Assembly (NCBI GenBank): GCA_905221385.1
Contig: CAJNCV010000003.1
Coordinates: forward strand, 1 to 64,000
From: a bacterium
GTDB lineage: Bacteria > Bacillota > Bacilli > Lactobacillales > Streptococcaceae
DNA: 64,000 bases
Reading direction: 5' to 3'
Shown here: in pieces, positions 18,482 to 29,750 of the stretch
How the letters are laid out: each line of letters starts with the position of its first letter
Position numbering within the stretch: the stretch's first letter is position 1
Translations under genes and position numbers: made by a program
Notes under the pieces: generated by a model
Databases searched by the model: none
The model's input: only the letters and a program-made list of their open reading frames with translations
What the model was told of the DNA's origin: nothing

Positions 18482-19030
18482 ATGGCAAAAGTAGCAGTTA
18501 TCTTAGCCCAGGGTTTTGAAGAAATTGAAGCCTTGACAGTAGTTGATGTCTTGCGTCGAGCAAACATTTCATGCGATATGGTAGGATTTGAAGAGCAGGT
18601 GACAGGATCACATGGCATTCAGGTAAAAGCCGACCGTATCTTTGATGGCGATTTGTCCGACTATGACTTGGTAGTTCTTCCAGGTGGTATGCCAGGCTCA
18701 GCTCACCTACGGGATAATCAAGCCCTCATTTCACAGATTAAAGCCTTTGACCAAGCAGGAAAGAAAGTTGCAGCTATCTGTGCAGCCCCAATCGCACTCC
18801 ATCAAGCAGGTGTCCTGAAAGACAAGCACTTTACCTGTTATGACGGTGTTCAGGAAAACATCAGTGACGGAATTTACCGAAAGGAAATAGTAGTTGTGGA
18901 TGGCAATCTAACAACCAGCCGAGGACCGTCAACTGCCCTTGCCTTTGCCTATGAGCTGGTAGAACAGTTGGGAGGAGATGCAGAAAGTTTACGAGTCGGC
19001 ATGCTCTATCGAGATGTCTTTGGAAATTAA
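18482..19030 (+). CDS. DJ-1/PfpI family protein
   Basis: A 182-residue cytosolic protein of the DJ-1/ThiJ branch. The conserved acidic residue Glu15 lies in GFEEIEAL, and the nucleophile Cys100 sits in the elbow AAICAAPIALHQAG. Members act as protein or glyoxal deglycases/glyoxalases and oxidative-stress chaperones; which applies here is unknown. AAGGAGG precedes the ATG. It lies 10 bp after rodA in the same operon and ends in the terminator at 19038-19060. Confidence 0.85.
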   Translation: MAKVAVILAQGFEEIEALTVVDVLRRANISCDMVGFEEQVTGSHGIQVKADRIFDGDLSDYDLVVLPGGMPGSAHLRDNQALISQIKAFDQAGKKVAAICAAPIALHQAGVLKDKHFTCYDGVQENISDGIYRKEIVVVDGNLTTSRGPSTALAFAYELVEQLGGDAESLRVGMLYRDVFGN

Positions 19031-19037
19031 CAGTAAG

Positions 19038-19060
19038 ACGAGAGTTCGGCTCTCGTTTTT
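19038..19060 (+). terminator. Terminator after the dinG-rodA-DJ-1 unit
   Basis: ACGAGAG (19038-19044), loop TTCGG, CTCTCGT (19050-19056) and a five-T tail. Confidence 0.85.
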
Positions 19061-19103
19061 GCTTGGAAAAATCTAGGAAATCATCGCTTTTTTCGTAAAA
19101 AAA

Positions 19104-19112
19104 TGGTATAAT
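19104..19112 (+). promoter_or_regulatory. Extended -10 box abutting the HAD gene start
   Basis: TGG TATAAT (hexamer 19107-19112) lies 7 bp before ATG 19120, which therefore falls at about +1. A GAAGGG sits only 1 bp from the ATG, too close to act as a ribosome site. Confidence 0.65.
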
Positions 19113-19119
19113 GAAGGGT

Positions 19120-21643
<2,524 letters not shown>

Positions 21644-21679
21644 AAAATGTGGGAAATAGTTCCCTTGGTTTAAAAAATA

Positions 21680-21688
21680 TGATATAAT
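21680..21688 (+). promoter_or_regulatory. Extended -10 promoter of ezrA
   Basis: TGA TATAAT (hexamer 21683-21688), 35 bp upstream of the ezrA ATG. Confidence 0.6.
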
Positions 21689-21723
21689 CATTACGATTGT
21701 TTCTAGTATAAAAGGAGTTTGAT

Positions 21724-23451
21724 ATGTCTAATGGACAACTAATTTATCTAATGGTTGCAATTGCAATCATTTTGGTTCTGGCTTATGGAGTAGCTATGTT
21801 TCTTCGCAAGCGAAATGAAGGCAGATTAGCGGCCCTCGAAGAAAGAAAAGAAAAACTCTACAACCTTCCAGTAAATGATGAGGTTGAAGCCGTTAAAAAC
21901 ATGCACTTGATTGGTCAAAGTCAGGTCACTTTCCGGGAATGGAATCAAAAATGGGTTGATTTATCGCTTAATTCATTTGCTGATATTGAAAACCATCTTT
22001 TTGAGGCTGAAAACTATAACAATTCTTTCCGTTTCTTCAAAGCCGCTCACAAGATTGATCAAATTGAAAGCCAGATTGATTTGATTGAAGAAGATATTGC
22101 GGCGATTCGCAATGCCCTCTCAGAGCTTGAAAAACAGGAGTCTAGAAATAGTGGACGTGTTTCACATGCCTTGGATTTGTTTGAAAGTCTACAACATACA
22201 GTAGCAGAAAATTCAGAACAGTATGGTGAGGCGCTTCCTGAAATTGAGAAGCAATTGGAAAAAATTCAATCGGAATTTTCTCAGTTTGTAACTTTAAATT
22301 CATCAGGAGATCCAGTTGAAGCTGCGAGTATCTTAGATGAGACAGAAAATCATATTCTTGCATTGACACATATGGTTGAGCGTGTTCCAAGCCTTGTGAC
22401 AACCTTATCAACGGATCTCCCAGAGCAATTGGAAGATCTTGAAGAAGGTTACCGTAAGTTATTGGGGCTTAATTATCATTTTATCGAAACAGATATTGAA
22501 GCTCGTTTCCAACTTTTGCGTGAAGCTCTAAAGAAAAATCAGGAAAATATCAAACACTTGGAGTTGGATAATGCAGAGTACGAAAACACGCAAATCCAAG
22601 AAGAAATCAATGCTCTCTATGCTATCTTCTCACGTGAGGTGGCGTCTCAAAAAGTAGTGGAAGGTTTACTCGAAACGCTACCGACCTACCTCAATCATTT
22701 GAAAGATAATAACCAAGTTCTTGCTCAAGATATAGAGCGTCTTAATAAAACGTATCTTCTTCCAGAGAGCTATGGAAATCATGTTCGCCGTCTTTATGCT
22801 GAATTGTCAGAGTTTGATACGCTAATCACAGAAGTGATTGAAGAACAAGCAGAGCCTAAGGAAGCATACTCTATCTTAGAGGAGCAGTTACAAGATCTTC
22901 AAAACAATTTAAAAGATATTGAAGATGAACAAATCTCTGTTAGTGAGCATTTAGCACAAATTGAGAAAGATGATATGAATGCTCGTCAAAAGGCTAATGT
23001 CTATGTCAATCGTTTACATACTATCAAACGATACATGGAAAAGAGAAACTTACCAGGTATTCCTCAAAGCTTCTTGAAACTTTTCTTTGCGACAAGTAAC
23101 AACGTAGAAGATTTGATGGCTGAATTGGAACAGGCAAAAGTTAATATTGAATCTGTCAATCGCATTCTTGAGATTGCTACAAATGATATGGAGGCACTGG
23201 AAACAGAAACCTATAATATCGTTCAATATGCAACTTTGACAGAGCAGCTTCTTCAATACTCAAATCGCTACCGTTCGTTTGATGAGCGTATTCAAGAAGC
23301 CTTCAATGAGGCACTTGAAATTTTTGAAAGAGACTTTGATTATCAAACTTCATTTGAGAAAATTTCTCAAGCCTTGGAAGTTGCAGAGCCAGGAGTTACA
23401 AATCGATTCGTTTCTTCTTATGAAAAAACACGTGAAGAGATTCGTTTCTAA
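21724..23451 (+). CDS. ezrA: Septation ring formation regulator EzrA
   Basis: A 575-residue cell-division protein that modulates FtsZ ring assembly and coordinates wall synthesis at midcell. A single N-terminal membrane anchor (LIYLMVAIAIILVLAYGVAMFL) is followed by a cytoplasmic region of spectrin-like coiled coils rich in Glu, Gln and Leu. Length and order behind gyrB match streptococcal EzrA. AAAGGAG precedes the ATG, and a terminator follows directly. Confidence 0.95.
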   Translation: MSNGQLIYLMVAIAIILVLAYGVAMFLRKRNEGRLAALEERKEKLYNLPVNDEVEAVKNMHLIGQSQVTFREWNQKWVDLSLNSFADIENHLFEAENYNNSFRFFKAAHKIDQIESQIDLIEEDIAAIRNALSELEKQESRNSGRVSHALDLFESLQHTVAENSEQYGEALPEIEKQLEKIQSEFSQFVTLNSSGDPVEAASILDETENHILALTHMVERVPSLVTTLSTDLPEQLEDLEEGYRKLLGLNYHFIETDIEARFQLLREALKKNQENIKHLELDNAEYENTQIQEEINALYAIFSREVASQKVVEGLLETLPTYLNHLKDNNQVLAQDIERLNKTYLLPESYGNHVRRLYAELSEFDTLITEVIEEQAEPKEAYSILEEQLQDLQNNLKDIEDEQISVSEHLAQIEKDDMNARQKANVYVNRLHTIKRYMEKRNLPGIPQSFLKLFFATSNNVEDLMAELEQAKVNIESVNRILEIATNDMEALETETYNIVQYATLTEQLLQYSNRYRSFDERIQEAFNEALEIFERDFDYQTSFEKISQALEVAEPGVTNRFVSSYEKTREEIRF

Positions 23452-23456
23452 AATTC

Positions 23457-23484
23457 AAAAAGCTTAGATTGTCTAGGCTTTTTT
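23457..23484 (+). terminator. Terminator after ezrA
   Basis: AAAAAGCTTAGA pairs with TCTAGGCTTTTTT around TTG. Confidence 0.8.
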
Positions 23485-23541
23485 GTTATCATTTTTTAAA
23501 TAGTAGAAAGTCTGTTTATCATTGAAATTATGGCCTTGATT

Positions 23542-23556
23542 TGATATAATTATAAT
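23542..23556 (+). promoter_or_regulatory. Extended -10 box abutting the pgdA start
   Basis: TGA TATAAT (hexamer 23545-23550) is followed by a second TATAAT (23551-23556) that touches ATG 23557. With the first box the ATG is at about +1. No Shine-Dalgarno sequence is present. Confidence 0.65.
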
Positions 23557-24948
23557 ATGAACAAAAATAGAGCGAAATATGTTTCTCACGATAAAAAGAG
23601 AAGTAGATTACTTTCCCTTGTTGGGATCTTTGGAATTGCTACGATTCTATTAGGGAGTGCTATTGGTTATAAGCTACTACAAAAGCAATCTTACGAACAA
23701 AAAATTGAAGCGCTAAAAAGCGAAAAGGACCAGCAATTCAACTCAGGTAGTCAGAAGGACCATTTCCGAAAAGGTCAAGCTGAGGTGATTGCCTACTACC
23801 CTCTGCAAGGAGAGGAAGTCATTGCGTCTGTTAGAGAAAAAATCAACCAAGACATCAAAGAAAATCTAGAAGATAAAGAGGATCTGGTCTTTTATTATAC
23901 TGAGCAGTTGGATCCAGTCTTAAAAGGAGTTGTTGCTCGTAATATCAGCAAGCAAGTCTACGATTTATCTGCATCAAAGGTTGAAGAAAAAGAAAAGACT
24001 TCTTTAGGGAAAATTTTCTTGACTGAAGATGGGAAAGATTTTGACCTCAGTAGACTTTTCAAAGATGCAAGCAAGGCTAAGGAACTCTTACTGACTCAAA
24101 TCAAATCAACTCTAGAAGATAAGAAACTTGACCAGGCAAAAATTGATCAAGTTATAAAGAGCTTCACAGACCAAGAATTGGCATCTTGGAGTTTTGATTA
24201 TAAAGATAGTCAAATTATCCTTTATCCTGCTAATTCTGGAGAGACTGTTGAAGAAATTGCTTTACCAATATCCAGTTTCTTTGATGTCATTGAGTCCTCT
24301 TATTTACTAGAAAAAGATGCTGAACTTTATCAAGCTTACTTTGCTAAGAAAAATAAAAAGGTTGTAGCCTTGACCTTTGATGATGGTCCAAATCCGACTA
24401 CAACTCCACAAGCCTTGGATACCCTGGCTAAGTACGGTGTAAAGGCAACCTTCTTTGTACTTGGTAAAAACATTGCAGGCAATGAAAATCTTCTAAAACG
24501 AATGAAATCAGAAGGTCATGTTGTAGGAAACCACAGCTGGAGTCATCCCGTTCTTTCACAACTTTCGCTTGAAGATGCTAAAAAGCAAATCACTGATACA
24601 GAAGATTTGTTAACTCAAGTTTTAGGATCAAGCTCTAAACTGATGCGCCCACCTTATGGAGCCATCACTGATGATATTCGAAATAGCCTTGACTTGAGTT
24701 TTATCATGTGGGATGTGGATAGTTTAGACTGGAAGAGTAGGAATGAAGCTGCTATTTTAACAGAAATCCAGCATCAGGTTCGCAATGGTTCCATCATCCT
24801 CATGCATGATATCCATGGTCCTTCTGTTAATTCTCTACCAAGTGTCATTGAGTATTTAAAGGGTGAAGGGTATACATTTGTGACCGTTCCTGAATTGCTC
24901 AATTCTCGCTTAAAAGCTCACGAGATCTATTACGATCGTGATCAATAA
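23557..24948 (+). CDS. pgdA: Peptidoglycan N-acetylglucosamine deacetylase
   Basis: A 463-residue membrane-anchored enzyme that deacetylates GlcNAc in peptidoglycan and so gives lysozyme resistance. One N-terminal membrane span ([20 protein letters not shown]) precedes an extracellular linker domain (about 45-260). The NodB/polysaccharide deacetylase domain (about 265-455) has the metal-binding TFDDGP, HSWSHP, the RPPYGA motif and the catalytic LMHDIHG. All catalytic residues are present. It appears to be transcribed alone. Confidence 0.93.
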   Translation: MNKNRAKYVSHDKKRSRLLSLVGIFGIATILLGSAIGYKLLQKQSYEQKIEALKSEKDQQFNSGSQKDHFRKGQAEVIAYYPLQGEEVIASVREKINQDIKENLEDKEDLVFYYTEQLDPVLKGVVARNISKQVYDLSASKVEEKEKTSLGKIFLTEDGKDFDLSRLFKDASKAKELLLTQIKSTLEDKKLDQAKIDQVIKSFTDQELASWSFDYKDSQIILYPANSGETVEEIALPISSFFDVIESSYLLEKDAELYQAYFAKKNKKVVALTFDDGPNPTTTPQALDTLAKYGVKATFFVLGKNIAGNENLLKRMKSEGHVVGNHSWSHPVLSQLSLEDAKKQITDTEDLLTQVLGSSSKLMRPPYGAITDDIRNSLDLSFIMWDVDSLDWKSRNEAAILTEIQHQVRNGSIILMHDIHGPSVNSLPSVIEYLKGEGYTFVTVPELLNSRLKAHEIYYDRDQ

Positions 24949-24953
24949 TTGTT

Positions 24954-25007
24954 AAAATCTAAAGGAGCTAGTGTTCTGATAATCAGGACTTTGTTTCTTT
25001 AGATTTT
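24954..25007 (+). terminator. Nested inverted repeat after pgdA
   Basis: Outer arms AAAATCTAAAG (24954-24964) and CTTTAGATTTT (24997-25007) enclose a second stem GTTCTGA/TCAGGAC. The two-tier hairpin ends in T-rich sequence and probably terminates pgdA transcription; it could also stabilise the 3' end. Confidence 0.65.
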
Positions 25008-25029
25008 CTTCACATAGAAAGGAAAAAAT

Positions 25030-25872
25030 ATGAAATCATATACGCTAAATAATGGAGTTTCAATTCCTGTTCTAGGATTTGGAACATGGAAAGCTGAAAA
25101 TGGAGAGGTGGCCTACCAAGCCGTTTTAGAAGCTTTAAAGGCTGGCTATCGACATATCGATACTGCGGCTATCTATCAAAATGAGGAGAGCGTTGGCCGT
25201 GCTATACGAGATAGCGGTATTTCACGTCAAGAAATCTTTGTAACGACCAAACTTTGGAATACCAATCACAGCTACGAAGAAGCTCGCCAAGCATTTGAAG
25301 AATCAATAGAAAAACTGGGATTGGATTATCTAGACTTGTACCTTATCCATTGGCCAAATCCAAAACCACTAAGAGAAAATGACGAATGGAAAACTCGTAA
25401 TGCTGAAGTCTGGAGAGCGATGGAGGACCTTTACCAAGAAGGCAAAATCCGTGCTATCGGCGTTAGTAATTTCCTTCCTCATCATCTGGATGCTTTGCTT
25501 GAGACAGCAAGAGTCATTCCAGCGGTCAATCAGGTACGCTTGGCACCAGGAGTTTATCAAGAGGAAGTGGTTGACTACTGTAGAGAGAAAGGAATTCTCT
25601 TAGAGGCTTGGGGGCCTTTTGGGCAAGGAGAGTTGTTTGAACAGAAAGAAGTCCAAGAAATTGCTGATAAGCATGGAAAATCAGTTGCCCAAATCGCCTT
25701 GGCTTGGAGCTTGGCAGAAGAATTTTTACCGTTACCTAAGTCAGTAACAGCTTCTCGCATCCAGAGTAATCTTGACTGTTTTGGGATTGAACTCAGCAAA
25801 GAAGAGCGAGAAATCTTAAAGACGATTTCAGTGATTTCTGGCGCACCTCGTGTGGATGAGATGGATTTTTAG
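25030..25872 (+). CDS. Aldo/keto reductase
   Basis: A 280-residue NADPH-dependent oxidoreductase with a TIM-barrel fold, of the prokaryotic AKR5-like group (2,5-diketogluconate reductase-like). The catalytic tetrad is visible: Asp and Tyr in GYRHIDTAAIYQNE, Lys in VTTKLWN, and His in LYLIHWPNP. The cofactor-binding end IPLPKS-type motif appears as LPLPKSVTASRIQSN. Physiological substrate unknown; detoxification of small aldehydes is typical. AAAGGAAAAA precedes the ATG. Confidence 0.88.
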   Translation: MKSYTLNNGVSIPVLGFGTWKAENGEVAYQAVLEALKAGYRHIDTAAIYQNEESVGRAIRDSGISRQEIFVTTKLWNTNHSYEEARQAFEESIEKLGLDYLDLYLIHWPNPKPLRENDEWKTRNAEVWRAMEDLYQEGKIRAIGVSNFLPHHLDALLETARVIPAVNQVRLAPGVYQEEVVDYCREKGILLEAWGPFGQGELFEQKEVQEIADKHGKSVAQIALAWSLAEEFLPLPKSVTASRIQSNLDCFGIELSKEEREILKTISVISGAPRVDEMDF

Positions 25873-25888
25873 AAAGTAAGAAAAAGAA

Positions 25889-25917
25889 TTGTAAATTTTC
25901 TCTCTTTCTGATATAAT
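25889..25917 (+). promoter_or_regulatory. glyQS promoter
   Basis: TTGTAA (25889-25894), 17 bp, TATAAT (25912-25917) with TGA in front. Confidence 0.75.
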
Positions 25918-25924
25918 AATCAAC

Positions 25925-26107
25925 AAGAAAGAAAGTCTTATGGCGTTCTTTAAGCGAGCTTGGGGTAGTGGGAGCCAAGTAGAACAAGGTAAGAAACTGG
26001 CGCTTTCTGTCGTATTTTTAAAAACAATGAAGTAATAAATTAGGGTGGAACCGCGTTTCTGACGCCCCTAGGTCACTTGACTTAGGAGCAAAGACACGGT
26101 TCTTTTT
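25925..26107 (+). promoter_or_regulatory. Glycine T-box riboswitch
   Basis: Leader RNA that senses uncharged tRNA-Gly. The invariant T-box AGGGTGGAACCGCG is at 26042-26055. A compact stem I runs from AAGAAAG (about 25926) to GCTTTCT (about 26002-26008). Its apical part GCGAGCTTGGGGTAGTGGGAGC resembles known glyQS leaders. The specifier loop shows GGC (25999-26001), a glycine codon. The competing terminator pairs GGAACCGCG with CACGGTTC and ends in TTTTT at about 26101-26107. Confidence 0.9.
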
Positions 26108-26147
26108 GTATCCAAAGTCATAAGAATTTATAAAAAAGGAGTAAACA

Positions 26148-27065
26148 ATGTCTAAGAAATTAACATTTCAAGAAATTATTTTGACTTTGCAACAATTTTG
26201 GAATGACCAAGGTTGTATGCTCATGCAGGCTTATGATAATGAGAAAGGTGCGGGGACGATGAGCCCTTACACTTTCCTTCGTGCTATCGGACCTGAGCCA
26301 TGGAATGCGGCTTATGTAGAACCATCACGTCGTCCTGCTGACGGTCGTTATGGAGAAAATCCTAACCGTCTCTACCAACACCACCAATTCCAAGTGGTCA
26401 TGAAGCCTTCTCCATCAAATATCCAAGAACTTTACCTTGAGTCTTTAGAAAAATTGGGTATCAATCCATTGGAACACGATATTCGTTTTGTTGAGGACAA
26501 CTGGGAAAATCCATCGACTGGTTCAGCTGGTCTTGGATGGGAAGTTTGGCTTGATGGGATGGAAATCACTCAGTTCACTTATTTCCAACAAGTTGGTGGA
26601 TTGGCAACTGGCCCTGTGACTTCGGAAGTTACCTATGGTTTGGAACGTTTGGCTTCTTACATTCAAGAAGTGGACTCTGTCTATGATATCGAGTGGGCCG
26701 ATGGCGTAAAATATGGAGAAATTTTCATCCAGCCTGAGTACGAGCACTCAAAATATTCATTTGAAATTTCAGACCAAGAAATGTTGCTGGAAAACTTTGA
26801 TAAGTTCGAAAAAGAAGCTGGTCGTGCCTTGGAAGAGGGCTTAGTTCACCCTGCCTATGACTATGTTCTCAAATGTTCACATACCTTTAACCTGCTTGAT
26901 GCTCGTGGTGCCGTATCCGTAACAGAACGTGCAGGCTATATCGCCCGTATCCGTAACTTAGCCCGTGTCGTAGCCAAAACCTTTGTCGCAGAACGCAAAC
27001 GTCTAGGCTACCCACTTTTAGATGAAGCAACGCGAGCTAAACTCTTAGCAGAAGACGCAGAATAG
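26148..27065 (+). CDS. glyQ: Glycyl-tRNA synthetase alpha subunit
   Basis: A 305-residue catalytic subunit of the bacterial alpha2beta2 glycyl-tRNA synthetase. Recognisable class II motifs include [19 protein letters not shown] at the N-terminus, [15 protein letters not shown], the [13 protein letters not shown] region and [19 protein letters not shown] precedes the ATG. It is regulated by the T-box upstream. An unusually long, structured 263-bp spacer separates it from glyS. Confidence 0.97.
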   Translation: MSKKLTFQEIILTLQQFWNDQGCMLMQAYDNEKGAGTMSPYTFLRAIGPEPWNAAYVEPSRRPADGRYGENPNRLYQHHQFQVVMKPSPSNIQELYLESLEKLGINPLEHDIRFVEDNWENPSTGSAGLGWEVWLDGMEITQFTYFQQVGGLATGPVTSEVTYGLERLASYIQEVDSVYDIEWADGVKYGEIFIQPEYEHSKYSFEISDQEMLLENFDKFEKEAGRALEEGLVHPAYDYVLKCSHTFNLLDARGAVSVTERAGYIARIRNLARVVAKTFVAERKRLGYPLLDEATRAKLLAEDAE

Positions 27066-27095
27066 TAAGTAATACTGTGCTCTAAAATCGTTAAA

Positions 27096-27292
27096 GGCAA
27101 GTCGAAGACTTGCTAGAGGGATATGCACCGCCGTACTGTTATGTGGGGATTTTTGAAATCTTGGGTTCAAAAATCAGTCAGCTAAATCCACTTTGATGAG
27201 ACTGTTGGAAATCTTAGTTTATTTGGTATAAGATTTCCTTACAGACTCACAAAAGTTAGTTAGCGACGTCCCCAGTACCTAAGGTGCATATC
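27096..27292 (+). repeat. Nested inverted-repeat element between glyQ and glyS
   Basis: Several stems nest here. A GCAAGTC-GAA-GACTTGC hairpin occupies 27097-27113. GATATGCACC (27120-27129) pairs with GGTGCATATC (27283-27292). GTACTG (27133-27138) pairs with CAGTAC (27273-27278), with GGGA/TCCC inside. GGAAATCTTA (27207-27216) pairs with TAAGATTTCC (27229-27238). No open reading frame of note is present. It is either a structured RNA or a small inserted mobile repeat; I do not recognise it as BOX or RUP. Confidence 0.65.
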
Positions 27293-27328
27293 AAAAGAAA
27301 AGATTGAAGAAGATGTAAAGGAAAAAAC

Positions 27329-29365
27329 ATGACAAAAAACTTATTAGTAGAACTCGGTCTTGAAGAGTTACCAGCCTATGTGGTAACTCCAAGTGAAAAA
27401 CAACTAGGTGAAAAAATGGCAGCCTTCCTCAAAGAAAATCGTCTTTCCTTTGAAGCCATTCAAACTTTCTCAACACCACGTCGTTTGGCTGTTCGTGTGA
27501 CTGGACTTGCAGACAAACAGTCCGATTTGACAGAAGATTTCAAGGGTCCAGCAAAGAAAATCGCCTTGGATAGTGATGGAAACTTCACCAAAGCAGCTCA
27601 AGGATTTGTCCGTGGGAAAGGCTTGACGGTTGAAGATATTGAATTCCGTGAAATCAAGGGTGAAGAATATGTCTATGTCACTAAGGAGGAAGTTGGCCAA
27701 CCAGTTGAGAACATTGTTCCTGGTGTTGTGGATGTCTTGAAGTCATTGACTTTCCCTGTTAGCATGCACTGGGCTAACAACACCTTTGAATATATCCGCC
27801 CTGTACACACTTTAACTGTTCTTTTAGATGAAGAAGAGTTTGATTTAGATTTTCTTGATATTAAGGGAGGTCGTGTAAGTCGTGGCCATCGTTTCTTGGG
27901 ACAAGAAACCAAGATTCAGTCAGCATTAAGCTACGAAGAAGACCTTCGTGAACAGTTTGTAATCGCAGATCCACGTGAACGTGAGCAAATGATTGTTGAC
28001 CAAATCAAGGCAATCGAAGCTGAACATGGTGTACGTATCGAAATTGATGCTGATTTGCTGAACGAAGTCTTGAACTTGGTTGAATACCCAACTGCCTTTA
28101 TGGGAAGTTTTGATGCCAAATACCTTGAAGTGCCTGAAGAAGTTTTGGTGACTTCGATGAAAGAACACCAACGTTACTTTGTTGTTCGTGATCAAGATGG
28201 TAAACTCTTGCCAAACTTCATTTCAGTTCGTAATGGAAATGCAGAGCATTTGGAAAATGTCATCAAGGGAAATGAAAAAGTTTTAGTTGCCCGCTTGGAA
28301 GACGGTGAATTCTTCTGGCGTGAAGACCAAAAATTGGTCATTTCAGACCTTGTGGAAAAATTGAACCATGTGACCTTCCACGAAAAGATTGGTTCTCTTC
28401 GTGAACACATGATTCGTACTGGTCAGATTGCCATTCTCTTGGCAGAAAAAGCTGGTTTGTCAGTGGATGAAACAGTTGACCTAGCGCGTGCAGCAGCCAT
28501 TTACAAGTTTGACTTGTTGACGGGGATGGTTGGTGAGTTTGATGAACTCCAAGGAATTATGGGTGAGAAATATGCTCTTCTTGCTGGAGAAACTCCAGCA
28601 GTTGCGGCTGCTATTCGTGAACACTACATGCCTACATCAGCCGAAGGCGAACTTCCAGAGAGTAAGGTGGGAGCCATTCTAGCCATTGCAGACAAATTGG
28701 ATACGATTTTGAGTTTCTTCTCAGTAGGCTTGATTCCATCAGGTTCTAATGACCCTTATGCCCTTCGTCGCGCGACGCAAGGTGTGGTTCGTATCTTGGA
28801 TGCTTTTGGTTGGCACATTGCTATGGATGAGCTGATTGATAGCCTTTACAGTTTGAAATTTGACAGCTTGACTTATGAAAATAAAGCCGAGGTTATGGAC
28901 TTTATCAAGGCTCGCGTTGATAAGATGATGGGTTCTACTCCAAAAGATATCAAGGAAGCAGTCCTTGCAAGTTCAAACTTTGTTGTGGCAGATATGCTAG
29001 AAGCAGCAAGTGCTCTTGTCGAAGCAAGCAAGAAAGAAGATTTCAAATCGTCTGTCGAATCCCTATCACGTGCTTTCAACTTAGCTGAAAAAGCCGAAGG
29101 AACTGATACTGTTGATCCTGCCCTCTTTGAGAATGAAGAAGAGAAAGCTTTGGCAGAAGCAGTAGAATCACTCGTTTTATCAGGGACTGCAAGTCAGCAA
29201 TTAGAACAACTCTTTGCGCTTAGTCCAGTTATTGATGCTTTCTTTGAGAATACTATGGTAATGACCGATGATCAAGATATTCGTCAAAATCGATTGGCCA
29301 TCTTGTTGCAATTAACCAAGAAAGCAGCTAAGCTTGCACGCTTTAACCAAATCAATACCAAGTAG
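27329..29365 (+). CDS. glyS: Glycyl-tRNA synthetase beta subunit
   Basis: A 678-residue beta subunit that recognises tRNA-Gly. Typical blocks are [14 protein letters not shown] at the N-terminus, [24 protein letters not shown] near residue 275, an HD-like domain with [35 protein letters not shown] and the C-terminal anticodon-binding region. Length is normal. AAAGGAAAAAAC precedes the ATG. It shares the glyQ T-box transcript, although the spacer element could modify its expression. Confidence 0.97.
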   Translation: MTKNLLVELGLEELPAYVVTPSEKQLGEKMAAFLKENRLSFEAIQTFSTPRRLAVRVTGLADKQSDLTEDFKGPAKKIALDSDGNFTKAAQGFVRGKGLTVEDIEFREIKGEEYVYVTKEEVGQPVENIVPGVVDVLKSLTFPVSMHWANNTFEYIRPVHTLTVLLDEEEFDLDFLDIKGGRVSRGHRFLGQETKIQSALSYEEDLREQFVIADPREREQMIVDQIKAIEAEHGVRIEIDADLLNEVLNLVEYPTAFMGSFDAKYLEVPEEVLVTSMKEHQRYFVVRDQDGKLLPNFISVRNGNAEHLENVIKGNEKVLVARLEDGEFFWREDQKLVISDLVEKLNHVTFHEKIGSLREHMIRTGQIAILLAEKAGLSVDETVDLARAAAIYKFDLLTGMVGEFDELQGIMGEKYALLAGETPAVAAAIREHYMPTSAEGELPESKVGAILAIADKLDTILSFFSVGLIPSGSNDPYALRRATQGVVRILDAFGWHIAMDELIDSLYSLKFDSLTYENKAEVMDFIKARVDKMMGSTPKDIKEAVLASSNFVVADMLEAASALVEASKKEDFKSSVESLSRAFNLAEKAEGTDTVDPALFENEEEKALAEAVESLVLSGTASQQLEQLFALSPVIDAFFENTMVMTDDQDIRQNRLAILLQLTKKAAKLARFNQINTK

Positions 29366-29408
29366 ACTCTCTATTAAACGAACTGTATCTTATCACAAAG
29401 GAGAAGAA

Positions 29409-29666
29409 ATGGATCCGAAAAAAATCGCTCGTATCAACGAGCTTGCTAAAAAGAAAAAAACAGAAGGCTTAACTTCTGCTGAAAAAGTGGAACAAGCTAA
29501 ACTTCGTGAGGAGTACATCGAAGGCTATCGTCGTTCTGTTCGTCACCACATTGAAGGAATTAAAATTGTGGACGAGGAAGGAAATGACGTCACACCAGAA
29601 AAACTACGTCAGGTACAACGTGAAAAAGGTTTGCACGGCCGTAGTTTAGATGATCCTAACTCATAA
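29409..29666 (+). CDS. DUF896 (YnzC-like) family protein
   Basis: An 85-residue, highly charged helical protein of the DUF896 family ([16 protein letters not shown], then [22 protein letters not shown]). Bacillus YnzC has a two-helix hairpin structure; the function is unknown. The start is ATG 29409 with AAAGGAGAAG in front. The frame upstream overlaps glyS and is not the start. It lies 43 bp after glyS and is probably in the same transcript. Confidence 0.85.
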   Translation: MDPKKIARINELAKKKKTEGLTSAEKVEQAKLREEYIEGYRRSVRHHIEGIKIVDEEGNDVTPEKLRQVQREKGLHGRSLDDPNS

Positions 29667-29710
29667 AACGAAAGGGGGTTGTAGATGATTTACAAGCCCC
29701 TTTTCGTTTG
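29666..29710 (+). terminator. Terminator after glyS-DUF896
   Basis: AAACGAAAGGGG with TTGTA pairs with TACAA and CCCCTTTTCGTTT around GATGATT; a long stem with a T-rich end. Confidence 0.85.
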
Positions 29711-29712
29711 CA

Positions 29713-29744
29713 ATAAAAAATAAGGAGCCACTTGGCTCCTTATT
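29713..29744 (-). terminator. Terminator of the flavin reductase operon
   Basis: Perfect 12-bp stem AATAAGGAGCCA (29719-29730) / TGGCTCCTTATT (29733-29744). On the minus strand it is followed by a T-run, so it ends the operon coming from the right. Confidence 0.85.
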
Positions 29745-29750
29745 GGTTTC

